From: Pseudomonas cuatrocienegasensis
Lineage (GTDB): Bacteria; Pseudomonadota; Gammaproteobacteria; Pseudomonadales; Pseudomonadaceae
Direction of reading: 5' to 3'
DNA length: 64,000 nt
NCBI RefSeq assembly: GCF_900110925.1
Contig: NZ_FOFP01000004.1
Location: forward strand, 1 to 64,000
Each line of letters opens with the position of its first letter. Positions within the stretch are counted from its first letter, which is position 1. The position numbers were made by a program, and so were the translations under genes. Positions 37,176-46,484 of this stretch are shown here, one piece after another. The notes beneath the pieces were generated by a model. It had not been told where the DNA came from. It searched no databases and worked only from the letters and a program-made list of their open reading frames with translations.

Positions 37176-37985
37176 TCAATGCACCGCCCGAGGCGCCTGT
37201 AATTGGCGCAAGCGCTCGCCCAGCAGCATGCGTTGTGCGGGGTCGTCGCACAGCAATAGGGCATGCTGCACATCGAAGCGTTCGGCCTGCGGACAGTCCA
37301 GGTACTGGTACAGCTCGGCTCTTGCCAGGTGGTCGGCCATGCTGGGCGGGGCAAGTTGCAGCACCCGTTCGGCATCCTTGAGGGCGGCCAGGTAATCACC
37401 GGCCAGGCGATGCAGTTGGCGCAGGTTGCGTGACAGGCGCACCAGCATGTCCTGGGCGCTGCAGGTTTGCATGTGGCCGGCTTGCAGAACGGTGTCCGCA
37501 CCCTGGCTACGGCTGAGCAGCTCGCGGCAGTCGCGTGGGTACAGACGCCTTCCGCCACAGGGGTCGAGCAGGTGATCGGCACCGGGGACACGCAGTAGAA
37601 AATGCCCAGGAAAGTTCACGCCCAACAACGGGATGTCCAGGCGTCGTGCCAGCTCCAGGGCAATCAGCGCCAGCGACAGGGGCTGGCCCCGGCGGCGCAG
37701 CAACACCTGATGCAGCAGGGCGCTATGCGGGCGCAGCGGGCTGTCGTCGTCCTCATGAAAGTCCAACTCACCGAGGCGTCGTAGTAACGCCTGGGCCAGC
37801 TCATTTGCCGGCAAGTTCGGCAGGCTTGCGCCAATGCGTTGCTGCAGGCTGTTCAGGTCACGCAGAACCTGATCCGGCTGCAGGCTGGCATCGTGCTCGG
37901 CAGCGACCCACAGGGCTGCTTCGAACAAGGCAGGCGGCTGACGCTCCAGGCAAGCGAGGCAGAACTGGCGTGGACTCATGGGCAC
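37176..37985 (-). CDS. SirB1-type transglutaminase-like/TPR protein
   Basis: The 269-residue protein has the SirB1 pattern: LPANELAQALLRRLGELDFHEDDD, then RRRGQPLSLALIALELARRLDIPLLGVNFPGHFLLRVPG and DPCGGRRLYPRDC. A C-terminal tetratricopeptide-like part has HRLAGDYLAALKDAERVLQLAP. The transglutaminase-like core keeps the His of PGHF and Asp of LLDPCGG, but Ser stands in GQPLSL where the catalytic Cys would be, as is common for SirB1 proteins. Enzyme activity is therefore doubtful and a binding role is likelier. The start may be the second ATG (MSPRQF, 37979). Confidence 0.8.
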   Translation of the reverse strand: MPMSPRQFCLACLERQPPALFEAALWVAAEHDASLQPDQVLRDLNSLQQRIGASLPNLPANELAQALLRRLGELDFHEDDDSPLRPHSALLHQVLLRRRGQPLSLALIALELARRLDIPLLGVNFPGHFLLRVPGADHLLDPCGGRRLYPRDCRELLSRSQGADTVLQAGHMQTCSAQDMLVRLSRNLRQLHRLAGDYLAALKDAERVLQLAPPSMADHLARAELYQYLDCPQAERFDVQHALLLCDDPAQRMLLGERLRQLQAPRAVH

Positions 37986-38075
37986 CCCCGGTACGATCAG
38001 CTGTATGCTTTGTGCACAGGCTGTTTGTAGCCGGAGGTGGTCTTGCCGTCCAGTCGCTTGTGCAAAGCCCCTGGC

Positions 38076-38336
38076 TTACTCGGCGGCGGTCGTGCTCAGT
38101 TCACCGAGCGCATCAGGCTGGTTCTTGAAGGCTTTGGCGAACACTTCACGGTGGCGAGCCATATAGATACCCAGCTCTTCACCCTGTTGCTCGCTCAGCG
38201 AGGGGACGGCCTTGTGCAGAACATCAGTCAGCAACTCGGCCAGCTCGAGCATCTTGTCATGACGATCCGCTTCGGCTTTATCCATGAATAAACGCTCCAA
38301 ATCTCGGCTGCTGCGGTACACCACTTCGACGGCCAT
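38076..38336 (-). CDS. yebG: SOS-inducible YebG family protein
   Basis: The 86-residue protein begins MAVEVVYRSSRDLERLFMDK and continues KAEADRHDKMLELAELLTDVL, the YebG signature. YebG is a small DNA-damage-induced protein of uncertain function. A LexA box (38375-38390) lies 39 bp upstream of the start and fits SOS control. The C terminus is acidic and probably disordered. Confidence 0.9.
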   Translation of the reverse strand: MAVEVVYRSSRDLERLFMDKAEADRHDKMLELAELLTDVLHKAVPSLSEQQGEELGIYMARHREVFAKAFKNQPDALGELSTTAAE

Positions 38337-38374
38337 TCATCACCTCTATGCCTTCATGCTCTGGGTTTATAGTA

Positions 38375-38390
38375 CTGGTTGCATATACAG
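38375..38390 (-). promoter_or_regulatory. LexA (SOS) box of yebG
   Basis: On the minus strand CTGTATATGCAACCAG fits CTG-N10-CAG with the AT-rich left half typical of gamma-proteobacterial LexA sites. Confidence 0.85.
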
Positions 38391-38707
38391 CTTGCGAGCA
38401 TAAACAACTGCGCGCGTTTTGACCAGCCGCCCTGCAGGGTAGATGAGCGGGCGCTCCTGTGCAGTAAACATGATTCACAGGTAAGGAGGTGTTTTGGATT
38501 GGGCGAGACAGCACCTGGCAAGGCTGTATGGAATGTGTACATGACTTGTACAATTATTCTGGCGAGGGTAATGGCTTATAGCTATCCTCAGCGTGGGGTG
38601 AGTCCGTATCGGCTCTCCGGTATCCATGCAGGCAACCGCTTAACCGCGACTTTGCGAGGTGCATCATTCTATTATCCGCAGGCCGTGCCGAGCGCAAACT
38701 CCTGGCA

Positions 38708-39859
38708 TTGATCGCCATTGCTTACCTGAGCCTGTTCGTCGTGGCGGGTGCCATCTGGGGCAGCCGTGTTGATCGGCTCGACGGGCAGCGAGCCGAGGCC
38801 CTGCATGCGTCGCTGTACAACCTGGCCAATACCCTGTCGCTGCTCAAGGATGCCGAAACCGGTCAGCGTGGTTATCTGTTGACGGGCGACCCGGACTACT
38901 TGGAACCCTATGACAGGGCGGTGCAGCGTCTGGAAAAGCAATTCAGTCAGCTGCGTGAATCCCCAGCGCTGCAAGCCTACGACACCGACTTGATGGTGAC
39001 TGAACGGCTGGTCAGGCTGAGGATGGCCGAGCTTCGCGAAACCATCGATCAGTATCAGATGCTTGGTGCACAAAGTGCTCGGCAGCGCGTGCGTGATAAT
39101 GAAGGGCGTCTGTATATGCGCGAATTGCGCTGGCGTATCAAAGCGCTCGAAGAGGGGGTTAGCCAGGAGTTGGAAGCACTGCGTGCGAGCAGTAATACCC
39201 GTACGCATATTGCCTTCTGGGGGGGCGGAACAGTCGCGTTGTTGATGCTTGCGCTGCTGGGCTTGGTTTATCGCGAGTTGCGGCGCGACCTGCGTGATCG
39301 TGACGAGCTGCTTGCGCGACTGGAGTATGAGTCGCAGCACGATGCACTGACCCAATTGCCTAACCGGCGTGCCTTCAATGACCAGCTCGACCAGGCGCTC
39401 GCCCTGGCGCGGCGGGCAGATCGACAGGTGACGCTGATGTACCTGGACCTCGACGGCTTCAAGCCGATCAATGATGCCTACGGCCATAGCATGGGCGATC
39501 AGGTGCTTAAAGCCACTGCCCAGCGTTGGCGCGCGTTGGTGCGCGAGGGCGAGGTGCTGGCGCGGTTGGGGGGCGACGAGTTCGCGGTGATTGCCGAGGG
39601 CGAGCCCGCGGCCCTGGAGTCTCTAGCCACCCGCATGATCGCGGCACTGGATGCGCCGGTGTTCGATGAGATGCCCGCCCTGCGGGTAAGCGTCAGCATC
39701 GGTATGGCGCAATTTCCTCGGCATGGCGAGGACGGTCGGCGTTTGCTGGCTGCTGCCGATACTGCCATGTACCGCGCCAAGGCAGCTGGTAAACACTGCT
39801 TTGTCTGGCCGCCAGCATCCAGCGCGGCATCGGCCCCGCTACTGACTGCTACTGACTGA
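38708..39859 (+). CDS. Membrane GGDEF diguanylate cyclase with CHASE3-like sensor
   Basis: The 383-residue reading from the TTG at 38708 shows a first transmembrane segment. A periplasmic CHASE3-like part lies at about 20-165 (DAETGQRGYLLTGDPDYLEPY is the CHASE3 hallmark), a second membrane helix at about 168-190, and a GGDEF domain at 205-370. GGDEF (288-292) and DLDGFKPINDAYGH (247-260) indicate an active cyclase making c-di-GMP. The product inhibition site RxxD is replaced by REGE (279-282), so feedback may be weak. The frame is open back to 38582 without ATG or GTG. An ATT at 38666 has GAGGTG just before it and would add basic residues before the membrane helix, so it may be the true start. 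Confidence 0.88.
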   Translation: MIAIAYLSLFVVAGAIWGSRVDRLDGQRAEALHASLYNLANTLSLLKDAETGQRGYLLTGDPDYLEPYDRAVQRLEKQFSQLRESPALQAYDTDLMVTERLVRLRMAELRETIDQYQMLGAQSARQRVRDNEGRLYMRELRWRIKALEEGVSQELEALRASSNTRTHIAFWGGGTVALLMLALLGLVYRELRRDLRDRDELLARLEYESQHDALTQLPNRRAFNDQLDQALALARRADRQVTLMYLDLDGFKPINDAYGHSMGDQVLKATAQRWRALVREGEVLARLGGDEFAVIAEGEPAALESLATRMIAALDAPVFDEMPALRVSVSIGMAQFPRHGEDGRRLLAAADTAMYRAKAAGKHCFVWPPASSAASAPLLTATD

Positions 39860-39996
39860 CTGCGACAGACTGACACGTCTGGGCAAGGTGTCTTTGTCAC
39901 GTTCCGCCCCCTATCCTTTGCGCTGGCCTTTTTCCTGCATGATGCGGGCACCTTTCTGGCGCGCCTTCTAGCGCCAACTCATGGAGTCACCTGAAC

Positions 39997-40503
39997 GTGA
40001 AACACACTGCTGCCGAACGCGCCCGCGAGCGCATGCACGGGCTCGCCGAGTCCCTGGGCAATCTGCTGATGGAGGCGTTCCATTACCTTGCCCTGTTTGC
40101 CATTGGTGCAATTACCGCCTGGGGCGGCTTGATGGCCTTTATCGGCATGCTCGACAAGGGACAGATCACGGTCGATGACATTCTGCTGCTGTTCATCTAC
40201 CTCGAGTTGGCAGCGATGGTGGGGATCTACTTCAAGACCAACCACATGCCGATCCGCTTCATGATCTATGTGGCGATCACCGCGCTGACGCGGTTGCTGA
40301 TTTCCGATATTTCCCATCATCACCGCCCGGATGTGGGGGTGGTCATGGTGTCGGGGGCGATTCTATTGCTGGCCCTGGCGATTCTGGTGGTGCGCTATGC
40401 CTCGGCGCGCTACCCCTCGGTGCAGGCCGACAGCGGGCGGCGGCACAAGCGCAACTCGGCCGATGATGCCGCCGAGCGCGACGATACCCAAAGCGACGAC
40501 TGA
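39997..40503 (+). CDS. PsiE-family phosphate-starvation-inducible membrane protein
   Basis: The 168-residue protein has four hydrophobic segments (about 22-45, 60-80, 88-105 and 112-132) and the PsiE motifs LLLFIYLELAAMVGIYFKTNHMPIRFMIYVAITALTR. The C-terminal tail is polar and acidic. The start is a GTG 10 bp after GGAG. Family members are induced by phosphate starvation in E. coli, but their function is unknown. A clear Pho box was not recognised upstream. Confidence 0.85.
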   Translation: MKHTAAERARERMHGLAESLGNLLMEAFHYLALFAIGAITAWGGLMAFIGMLDKGQITVDDILLLFIYLELAAMVGIYFKTNHMPIRFMIYVAITALTRLLISDISHHHRPDVGVVMVSGAILLLALAILVVRYASARYPSVQADSGRRHKRNSADDAAERDDTQSDD

Positions 40504-40524
40504 ACCTACGAGCGGCGCGTCGGC

Positions 40525-42861
40525 TCAGGGGCCTTCGAGCGGCGCGAACAGCGCCTGTAGATCGTCTTCGCTGAGCTGCCACTGCGCCTGGCTGCCGCCC
40601 TCCAGCACGCCGCGCGCCAGGTTGGCTTTGCCCTGTTGCAGCTGCTGGATCTTCTCCTCGACGCTGCCGCGGGTGATCAGTTTGTAGACGAACACCGGTT
40701 TGTCCTGGCCGATGCGGTAGGCGCGGTCGCTGGCCTGGGCTTCGGCGGCCGGGTTCCACCAGGGGTCGACATGGATCACCGTGTCGGCAGCGGTCAGGTT
40801 CAGGCCCGCACCGCCGGCCTTGAGGCTGATCAGAAACACCGGGTAGGCGCCGGCCTGGAACTGCTGCACCGGTGTGCGGCGGTCCTGGGTGCTGCCGGTG
40901 AGGCGGGTGTAGGCGATCTGCCGGGCCTCCAGCTCCGGCTCGATCAGTTCGAGCAGCGAGGTGAACTGGGAAAACACCAGCACCCGCCGACCTTCGCCGA
41001 CCAGCTCTTCGAGCATGGCCAGCAGTGCGCTGAGCTTGCCCGAGTCGGCAGCCGTCAAGCCGCTGGCGTTGCCGTCGAGCAGGCGCAAATCGCAGCAGGC
41101 CTGGCGCAGACGCAGCAGGGCTTCAAGGATGACGATCTGGCTCCGCGCCATGCCCTGGCGGGCGATTTCTGCACGCACCTTTTTGTCCATGGCCAGGCGC
41201 AGGGTTTCGTAGCGGTCGCGCTGCAGCGGGCTGAGCTCGACCCAGTGGGTGATCTCGGTCTTGGGCGGTAACTCGCTGGCCACCTCCTCCTTGCGCCGGC
41301 GCAGCACGAACGGGCGAATACGTCCATGCAGGTGCGCCAGGCGCTGGGCATTGCCCTGGCGCTCGATGGGCAGACGGTAGTCCTGGGTGAAGGCTTTGCT
41401 GTCGCCCAGCCAGCCGGGCATGAGGAAGTTGAACAGCGACCACAGCTCGCCCAGGTGGTTTTCCAGCGGCGTACCGGTCAGGCACAGGCGCTGACGCGCG
41501 TGCAGTTGGCCGGCGGCCAACGCTGCCTTGCTGCGCGGGTTCTTGATGTTTTGCGCCTCGTCCAAAATCAGCAGCGGGTACTGGTATGCGCCTAGGGTCT
41601 TGAGGTCGCGGGGCAGCAGGGCGTAGGTGGTGAGCAGCACGTCGTGCTCGGCGATCTGCTTGAACAGTTCGCGGCGCTTGGCGCCGTGCAGGGCCAGGAC
41701 GCGCAGTTGCGGGGTGAAGCGTGCCGCTTCGTCCTGCCAGTTGGGGATCAGGCTGGTGGGCATGATGATCAGCGCCGGCTGCTGCAGGCGCCCGGCCTGT
41801 TTTTCGGCGAGCAGGTAGGCCAGGGTCTGCAGGGTTTTGCCCAGGCCCATGTCGTCCGCCAGGATGCCGCCGACTTCCAGCTCGCCCAGGGTCTGCATCC
41901 AGGCTACGCCGTGCAGCTGATAAGGGCGCAGCTCGGCGTGAAGGCCGGCGGGCGCGCTGATCGGGGCCAACTGGCGGGCCTGCAGGCGCTGGGCGAAACC
42001 GCGCAGGCGCTCGCCGCCTTGCCAACTCAGCGTTGGCCCCTGCTGCAGGGCGCCCAGGCGTGCAGCATCGGCCCGTGGCAGGCGCAGGCGTTCGCTGTTC
42101 TCGCCGGGTTCGCGAAAGAACAGCTCGCCCAGGGTGCCGAGCAGTGGCTTGAGGCGCGCGTAGGGCAGGGCGGCGCGCTGCGTGCTGTGCGGCAGGCTGA
42201 CCAGCAGCAGTTCGTCGTCCGCACGCTTGGCCAGGGTTTCGCCGCTGAGCAGGCCAGGGGTGCGACGGATTGCTTGCAGCAGAATCGGTAGCAGGCTGAT
42301 GCGCTGGCCGTCGACCTCGATACCCAGCTCCAGATCGAACCAGTCGTGTTCGCGGGTTTCCTCGACCTCGGCGTACCAGTCGTCGATCTGCGCCAGGTTG
42401 TACTGGAACTCCGGGTGCATCTGAATATGCCAGCCGTCGCGGCGTAGCTGCGGGACCACATGCTGGACGAACTGCAGCCAGGCCACCTCGCCGGGCAGCT
42501 CGAAGTGTTCACCAGGGTGATTGGCCAGGGCTTCGCTCTGGCGCAGGGCCACTTGCAGGCCGGCGTCTACCAGGCGCTGACGCAGGCGCGCTTCGCCGTT
42601 GGCATCACGTTCAATGCGCAAGGTGGCGGCGCCGGGCTGGCGCACCAGCAGGTCTTTGTTGGCCCGGCCAAAGGCCGGGTGGCCCAGGTAGGTGAACGCC
42701 AGGGCGGCGCGGTGTTGGGTCTGCTCGTGCATGCGCCCTTTGCGCGCATCGAAGTGCACGCGTACGTGGCTGCCGAGCGTCAGCAGAGCCTGGGGCGCGA
42801 GGCCACGCAGGTGCTGTTCGGGCACCTCGAGAGTGTGTAGGTGAGGACGGTCCTCGGTCAT
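40525..42861 (-). CDS. SNF2-family DNA helicase/ATPase
   Basis: The 778-residue protein is counted from the ATG ending at 42861; an upstream in-frame start would add 32 residues with no ribosome-binding site. After an N-terminal region of about 320 residues come Walker A DDMGLGKTLQT (about 335), the DEAQ box ILDEAQNIKN (about 433) and LCLTGTPLENHLGELWSLFNFL. The second RecA lobe has RVLVFSQFTSLLELI and DPWWNPAAEAQASDRAYRIG (motif VI). Bacterial SNF2 proteins of this type (RapA-like/HepA-like) move on double-stranded DNA and may remodel nucleoprotein. It converges with the PsiE-family gene, 21 bp apart. Confidence 0.92.
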   Translation of the reverse strand: MTEDRPHLHTLEVPEQHLRGLAPQALLTLGSHVRVHFDARKGRMHEQTQHRAALAFTYLGHPAFGRANKDLLVRQPGAATLRIERDANGEARLRQRLVDAGLQVALRQSEALANHPGEHFELPGEVAWLQFVQHVVPQLRRDGWHIQMHPEFQYNLAQIDDWYAEVEETREHDWFDLELGIEVDGQRISLLPILLQAIRRTPGLLSGETLAKRADDELLLVSLPHSTQRAALPYARLKPLLGTLGELFFREPGENSERLRLPRADAARLGALQQGPTLSWQGGERLRGFAQRLQARQLAPISAPAGLHAELRPYQLHGVAWMQTLGELEVGGILADDMGLGKTLQTLAYLLAEKQAGRLQQPALIIMPTSLIPNWQDEAARFTPQLRVLALHGAKRRELFKQIAEHDVLLTTYALLPRDLKTLGAYQYPLLILDEAQNIKNPRSKAALAAGQLHARQRLCLTGTPLENHLGELWSLFNFLMPGWLGDSKAFTQDYRLPIERQGNAQRLAHLHGRIRPFVLRRRKEEVASELPPKTEITHWVELSPLQRDRYETLRLAMDKKVRAEIARQGMARSQIVILEALLRLRQACCDLRLLDGNASGLTAADSGKLSALLAMLEELVGEGRRVLVFSQFTSLLELIEPELEARQIAYTRLTGSTQDRRTPVQQFQAGAYPVFLISLKAGGAGLNLTAADTVIHVDPWWNPAAEAQASDRAYRIGQDKPVFVYKLITRGSVEEKIQQLQQGKANLARGVLEGGSQAQWQLSEDDLQALFAPLEGP

Positions 42862-42979
42862 CAAGCGGGCAACCTGCTGGGCGTGATCTATCGACCCCGA
42901 TGCCGTGACACCAGGTAAAGCAGCCGATTCTGGCACAGCCGCAGGGGGTTGCGGCAATCAGTCGGGTTAAACCTGCTGC

Positions 42980-44341
42980 TCAACCGTTGCGCTGTTTTAC
43001 ATAGGCCATAAAGGCTGCCAGCGGCACTGGTTTGCTAAACAGGTAACCCTGGTATGCCTGGCAGCCATTGCTGGCGAGAAACTGGCGCTGCGCCTCGGTT
43101 TCCACGCCTTCGGCAATCACGTTCATACCCAGGCTATGGCCAAGGGCGATGACCGTGCGCACGATGGCTGTGCTGTTGGCATCGCTCGGCAGATCGCAGA
43201 TAAATGAGCGGTCGATCTTCAGGGTGCTCAGGGGCAGGCGTTTGAGGTGGCTCAGGGATGAGAATCCCGTGCCGAAGTCATCCAGCGAGAAGCGTACGCC
43301 CTGGTCGACGAGGGCGGTCATCTTGCGGATCAGGTCGTCCATGTCCTGCACGATCAGGGTTTCGGTCAGCTCCAGTTCCAGATGCTGGGCGTCGATCCCG
43401 TAGGACCCGATCAACGTCAGGACGCCGCTAACGAACTCTGGCCGGCGCAGCTGCTTCTGACTGATGTTCACCGCCAGACCCAGGTTGCCGTAACGCGGGT
43501 CCACCTTCCAGGCTTGCAGCTGGGCGCAGGTTTGCGCCAGCACCCACTGGCCAATCGGGATAATCAGCCCGGTTTTTTCCGCGTGGGCGATGAATTCGCC
43601 AGGAGGGATAAGGCCGCGTTGAGGGTGTTGCCAGCGGATCAGCACCTCGGCGCCGGTCACCTGGTCGTGGCTGTTCAGCTGCGCCTGGTAATACAGCACA
43701 AACTGCTCCTCGCGCAGGGCCGCGCGCAAGTCGCTGTCCAGTGCCGAGCGCTCGGCGGCATCGCTTTGCAGAATATGCAGCAGGGTAAAGAGCATCGCCA
43801 TTGCGGCAATACCTTGCACCCAGGAGCCGACCACCCGGACATCATCCGGCAAGCTGTAAGCGTAGGTCGGTGCCCAGGTCGAGGAGGCCAGGCCGGTAAA
43901 CAGCAGCAGACACAGCAGTGCCGCGCCATAGCGCAGCCACATGGGCTCATCGCGAAAAGCCATCAGCGCCGCCACGGCGACTGGCAGCAGGTACAGGTGG
44001 GTCGCGCGGGGCGCAACGGCGTTGGGTGGGTCCAGGAGCAGGGTCATGCCAACGATGATCACGATCACGGTACCGAACAGCAGCAGGTTGGCCTGGCGCG
44101 CATAGTTGCGCAGGGTCAGCAGCAACACGCCAAGGCCGCAGGCAATCAGCAGCACGTCCATCAGTACGATGCTCCAGGCACCGCGCAGGCTGAATACGCA
44201 GGCCCAGAACACACCCATCACGATCATCACCAAGCTCGCCAACAAACGCATGCGTCGCTCGCGGCGCTGACCGATCAAGGCAAGATCGCGCGCCTGCCAG
44301 AGCTGCAGCAGATGCTGGAAAAACGTGGACAGGACGCTCAT
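42980..44341 (-). CDS. Membrane EAL-domain c-di-GMP phosphodiesterase
   Basis: The 453-residue protein has six or seven transmembrane segments in its first 195 residues, with no recognised sensor name. An EAL domain follows at about 205-450. Its motif is EVL (232-234, where Val replaces Ala, which is tolerated). The catalytic set is otherwise complete: [33 protein letters not shown] and QGYLFSKP. It should hydrolyse c-di-GMP to pGpG. There is no GGDEF domain. Together with the cyclase at 38708 and the c-di-GMP-binding Alg44 it places c-di-GMP signalling near the alginate operon, although no direct link is shown. Confidence 0.9.
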   Translation of the reverse strand: MSVLSTFFQHLLQLWQARDLALIGQRRERRMRLLASLVMIVMGVFWACVFSLRGAWSIVLMDVLLIACGLGVLLLTLRNYARQANLLLFGTVIVIIVGMTLLLDPPNAVAPRATHLYLLPVAVAALMAFRDEPMWLRYGAALLCLLLFTGLASSTWAPTYAYSLPDDVRVVGSWVQGIAAMAMLFTLLHILQSDAAERSALDSDLRAALREEQFVLYYQAQLNSHDQVTGAEVLIRWQHPQRGLIPPGEFIAHAEKTGLIIPIGQWVLAQTCAQLQAWKVDPRYGNLGLAVNISQKQLRRPEFVSGVLTLIGSYGIDAQHLELELTETLIVQDMDDLIRKMTALVDQGVRFSLDDFGTGFSSLSHLKRLPLSTLKIDRSFICDLPSDANSTAIVRTVIALGHSLGMNVIAEGVETEAQRQFLASNGCQAYQGYLFSKPVPLAAFMAYVKQRNG

Positions 44342-44517
44342 CGAAACTCCCGAAGTGGCCCGTTCAGTCTTGAGGAAGCTGAGCCGAATGCAAGGCGGGC
44401 GTTGTCTTTTTTGCCGTTCGCGGGTTGTCTATCCTGTACCTAAGCCCAGTGCGACCGCTCAGTCAGCACTTTACACTGACGTCTCGGCTATAAGGCTGAG
44501 TCAGTGAGGAGTAGGCA

Positions 44518-45135
44518 TTGCGAAAGTGGTGGTTTGGCATGGTATTCGGTGCTCTGTGCAATGCGTTAGCGCTAGCCGCGCCGGTGTGCCCGGCTGGGCA
44601 GCAGCCGATTTGCGTGCTGGTGTGTTTCTGCGCGCCGGGTACGCCAGAGACCGAGGTCATGGCCGAGCAGGTTAGCCAGGCGGCGGCCGTGGCCTTGCAG
44701 CAGTGGTTGTTGCGTGCGCGTGAGGTGGCGGTGGCGCGAGGTGTGCAGCCAATGCCGTTGCATATTCGGGTGCAGCTTGAACCGTTCTACCCGGCCCATG
44801 TGCTGAATGCCGCGCGTTATCGCGTTGGCGGTGCCGAGGAGTTGAATGCGGCTAACGCGGTATTACAGAACCCGGATGTCAGTGCGGTGACCTTGGTGGA
44901 TGTGGTGATCTTCCGCCATGCCGCTGACGCCGAAGACAACCTGGTGCTCTGGGTGCACGAGCTGACCCATGTCGAGCAGTACCAGCAATGGGGCGTGGCG
45001 CAGTTCGCCGCGCGCTATATCCGCGATTACCAGTCAATCGAGGCGCCGGCCTACACCAAGCAGCGCGAGGTGGCCGAGGCGCTTGGCCTCACCTCGGGGC
45101 GTATGCCTGAGCCGTTGCCATTGCTCCAGCAGTAG
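44518..45135 (+). CDS. Secreted HELTH-motif protein (putative zinc metallopeptidase)
   Basis: The 205-residue protein starts at a TTG six bases after GAGGAG. It has a signal peptide of about 20 residues and a Cys-rich stretch (PVCPAGQQPICVLVCFCAPG). HELTHVEQYQQWG at 147-159 is a zincin motif like that of DUF4157 domain proteins. A membrane or secreted location is expected. The two histidines and the Glu are intact, but a third ligand could not be assigned. DUF4157 proteins often act as envelope or toxin-associated peptidases; here no partner gene is seen, so the substrate is unknown. Confidence 0.72.
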   Translation: MRKWWFGMVFGALCNALALAAPVCPAGQQPICVLVCFCAPGTPETEVMAEQVSQAAAVALQQWLLRAREVAVARGVQPMPLHIRVQLEPFYPAHVLNAARYRVGGAEELNAANAVLQNPDVSAVTLVDVVIFRHAADAEDNLVLWVHELTHVEQYQQWGVAQFAARYIRDYQSIEAPAYTKQREVAEALGLTSGRMPEPLPLLQQ

Positions 45136-45147
45136 CTGCGATGCGCT

Positions 45148-45492
45148 TTAACGCCGTTTGACGACTGCCAGCCAGGCGCACAGCGGATAGCAGGCGTAGT
45201 GCACGGCGAGGATCAGCAGGCCCATTGGGCTGGGGTCGTCCTTGATCAGCATCATGCCGAGCAGGCCTAAGTAGAGCAGGCCAAGGCCGCCGCCATAGAG
45301 GACGACCAGTTGCCAGCCTTCGCTCGGTTCAGGGCGGCGCGCCTGTCGCCAGTTGAACCACAGGGCCATGCCGGCGGCGACTGCGGCGGCGATCACTAGG
45401 GTGGTCAGCGGCCCGCCCAGGCGCACGAAGGTGCGCAGCAGCAAGTTGAGTATCACGACGGCAGCGATGCCGCTCAGCGCCAGGCGGATCAT
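45148..45492 (-). CDS. Small membrane protein of unknown function
   Basis: The 114-residue protein has four hydrophobic segments (about 4-22, 28-47, 60-80 and 88-106) with a polar arm QARRPEPSEG in the middle and a basic C terminus. It starts 7 bp after the SDR stop (45500), so the two are likely one transcript. No family is recognised. Confidence 0.7.
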   Translation of the reverse strand: MIRLALSGIAAVVILNLLLRTFVRLGGPLTTLVIAAAVAAGMALWFNWRQARRPEPSEGWQLVVLYGGGLGLLYLGLLGMMLIKDDPSPMGLLILAVHYACYPLCAWLAVVKRR

Positions 45493-45499
45493 GCTTTGC

Positions 45500-46327
45500 T
45501 CACAGGGTGCGGTCTAAGCCGAAGCGCTTTTTCAGAACGCGTTCGAGCAGGGCCTTGGGCAGCATCGCCAGCAGCGGCAGGGCGCGGCTGCCGTTACCAA
45601 TGCGCAGCAGGCGCGGCGGTTTGTTGCTTTGTACGGCGGCGAGCAGGTTGCGGGCGAAGTGGCTGGCTGGAGTGGGGTTGTCCTGGGAGGCGCGGGCACG
45701 GGCGCGGATACCTTCGCGGATCGGCCACCAGGGCGAGCCTTCGTCGAGCAACTGCTCGGCCTCGCGGCTGGCGTTGGCGCCGAAGCTGGAGGCAATGGCG
45801 CCGGGCTGCACTTCCATCACGTCGATGGCGAAGGGCGCCAGTTCCATGCGCAGGGCGTCCGAGAGGGCATGCACGGCGGCCTTGGATGCGCAGTAGGCGC
45901 CGGCGAAGGGGGTGACCAGAACGCTGGAGACACTGCCAATATTCACCACCAGGCCTTTGTTGCGGCGCAGATGGGCGAAGCAGGCGCGGGTGACGCCGAC
46001 GAGGGCGAATACGTTGGTCTCGAACTGCCGGCGCATGGCTTCGGCACCGCCGTCGAGCAGCGGTCCCATGGCGCCGTAGCCAGCGTTGTTGATCAGTACG
46101 TCGAGGCCACTTTCGGCTTCGTCCAGGCGCGCGACCAACTGGGCCAGTTCGGCCGGATTGTTGACGTCCAGGGCTATGGCAGTAAAACCGGCTGCTTCAA
46201 GTGCAGCCAGGTCTTCGGCCTTGCGTGCCGTTGCCCAGACGCGGTAACCCGCCTGCTGAAACTCAGTGGCCAGGGCACGGCCAATGCCGCTGGAGCATCC
46301 GGTGATCAGGGCGACAGGCTGGGTCAT
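45500..46327 (-). CDS. Short-chain dehydrogenase/reductase
   Basis: The 275-residue classical SDR has the cofactor motif TGCSSGIG at 9-16, the structural motif NNAGYG near 83 and the catalytic YCASK, with a preceding Ser in NIGSVSS. The tail is longer than average (about 25 residues) and basic, as in SDRs acting on lipid or steroid-like substrates. The substrate is unknown. It shares a transcript with the small membrane protein downstream. A REPIN-like repeat lies upstream. Confidence 0.88.
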   Translation of the reverse strand: MTQPVALITGCSSGIGRALATEFQQAGYRVWATARKAEDLAALEAAGFTAIALDVNNPAELAQLVARLDEAESGLDVLINNAGYGAMGPLLDGGAEAMRRQFETNVFALVGVTRACFAHLRRNKGLVVNIGSVSSVLVTPFAGAYCASKAAVHALSDALRMELAPFAIDVMEVQPGAIASSFGANASREAEQLLDEGSPWWPIREGIRARARASQDNPTPASHFARNLLAAVQSNKPPRLLRIGNGSRALPLLAMLPKALLERVLKKRFGLDRTL

Positions 46328-46384
46328 GGGTTAGGTTCCTTGTGGGCGGGCTGGTAGTGCAACACGACTAATCTATCGCGTTTT

Positions 46385-46457
46385 GTGGGAGGGGCGGGCG
46401 GCATCCCGCTTTAGGCGTGATTGACTCTTAAAGCGTCGCGGCTAAGGCTCCTCCCAC
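46385..46457. repeat. REPIN-like inverted repeat (GTGGGAGGGGC family)
   Basis: GTGGGAGGGGC at 46385-46395 and GCTCCTCCCAC at the right end bound internal pieces CGCTTTA and TAAAGCG. It is related to 7948-8023. Confidence 0.65.
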
Positions 46458-46484
46458 ACACCTCGTCGATATCTGGCATCGGCG

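Noticed and set aside
39842-39880. Pho box before the PsiE-family gene
   Set aside because: CTGACTG-type repeats occur but overlap the end of the GGDEF gene and do not fit the CTGTCAT 11-bp spaced pattern; psiE control was therefore left open.
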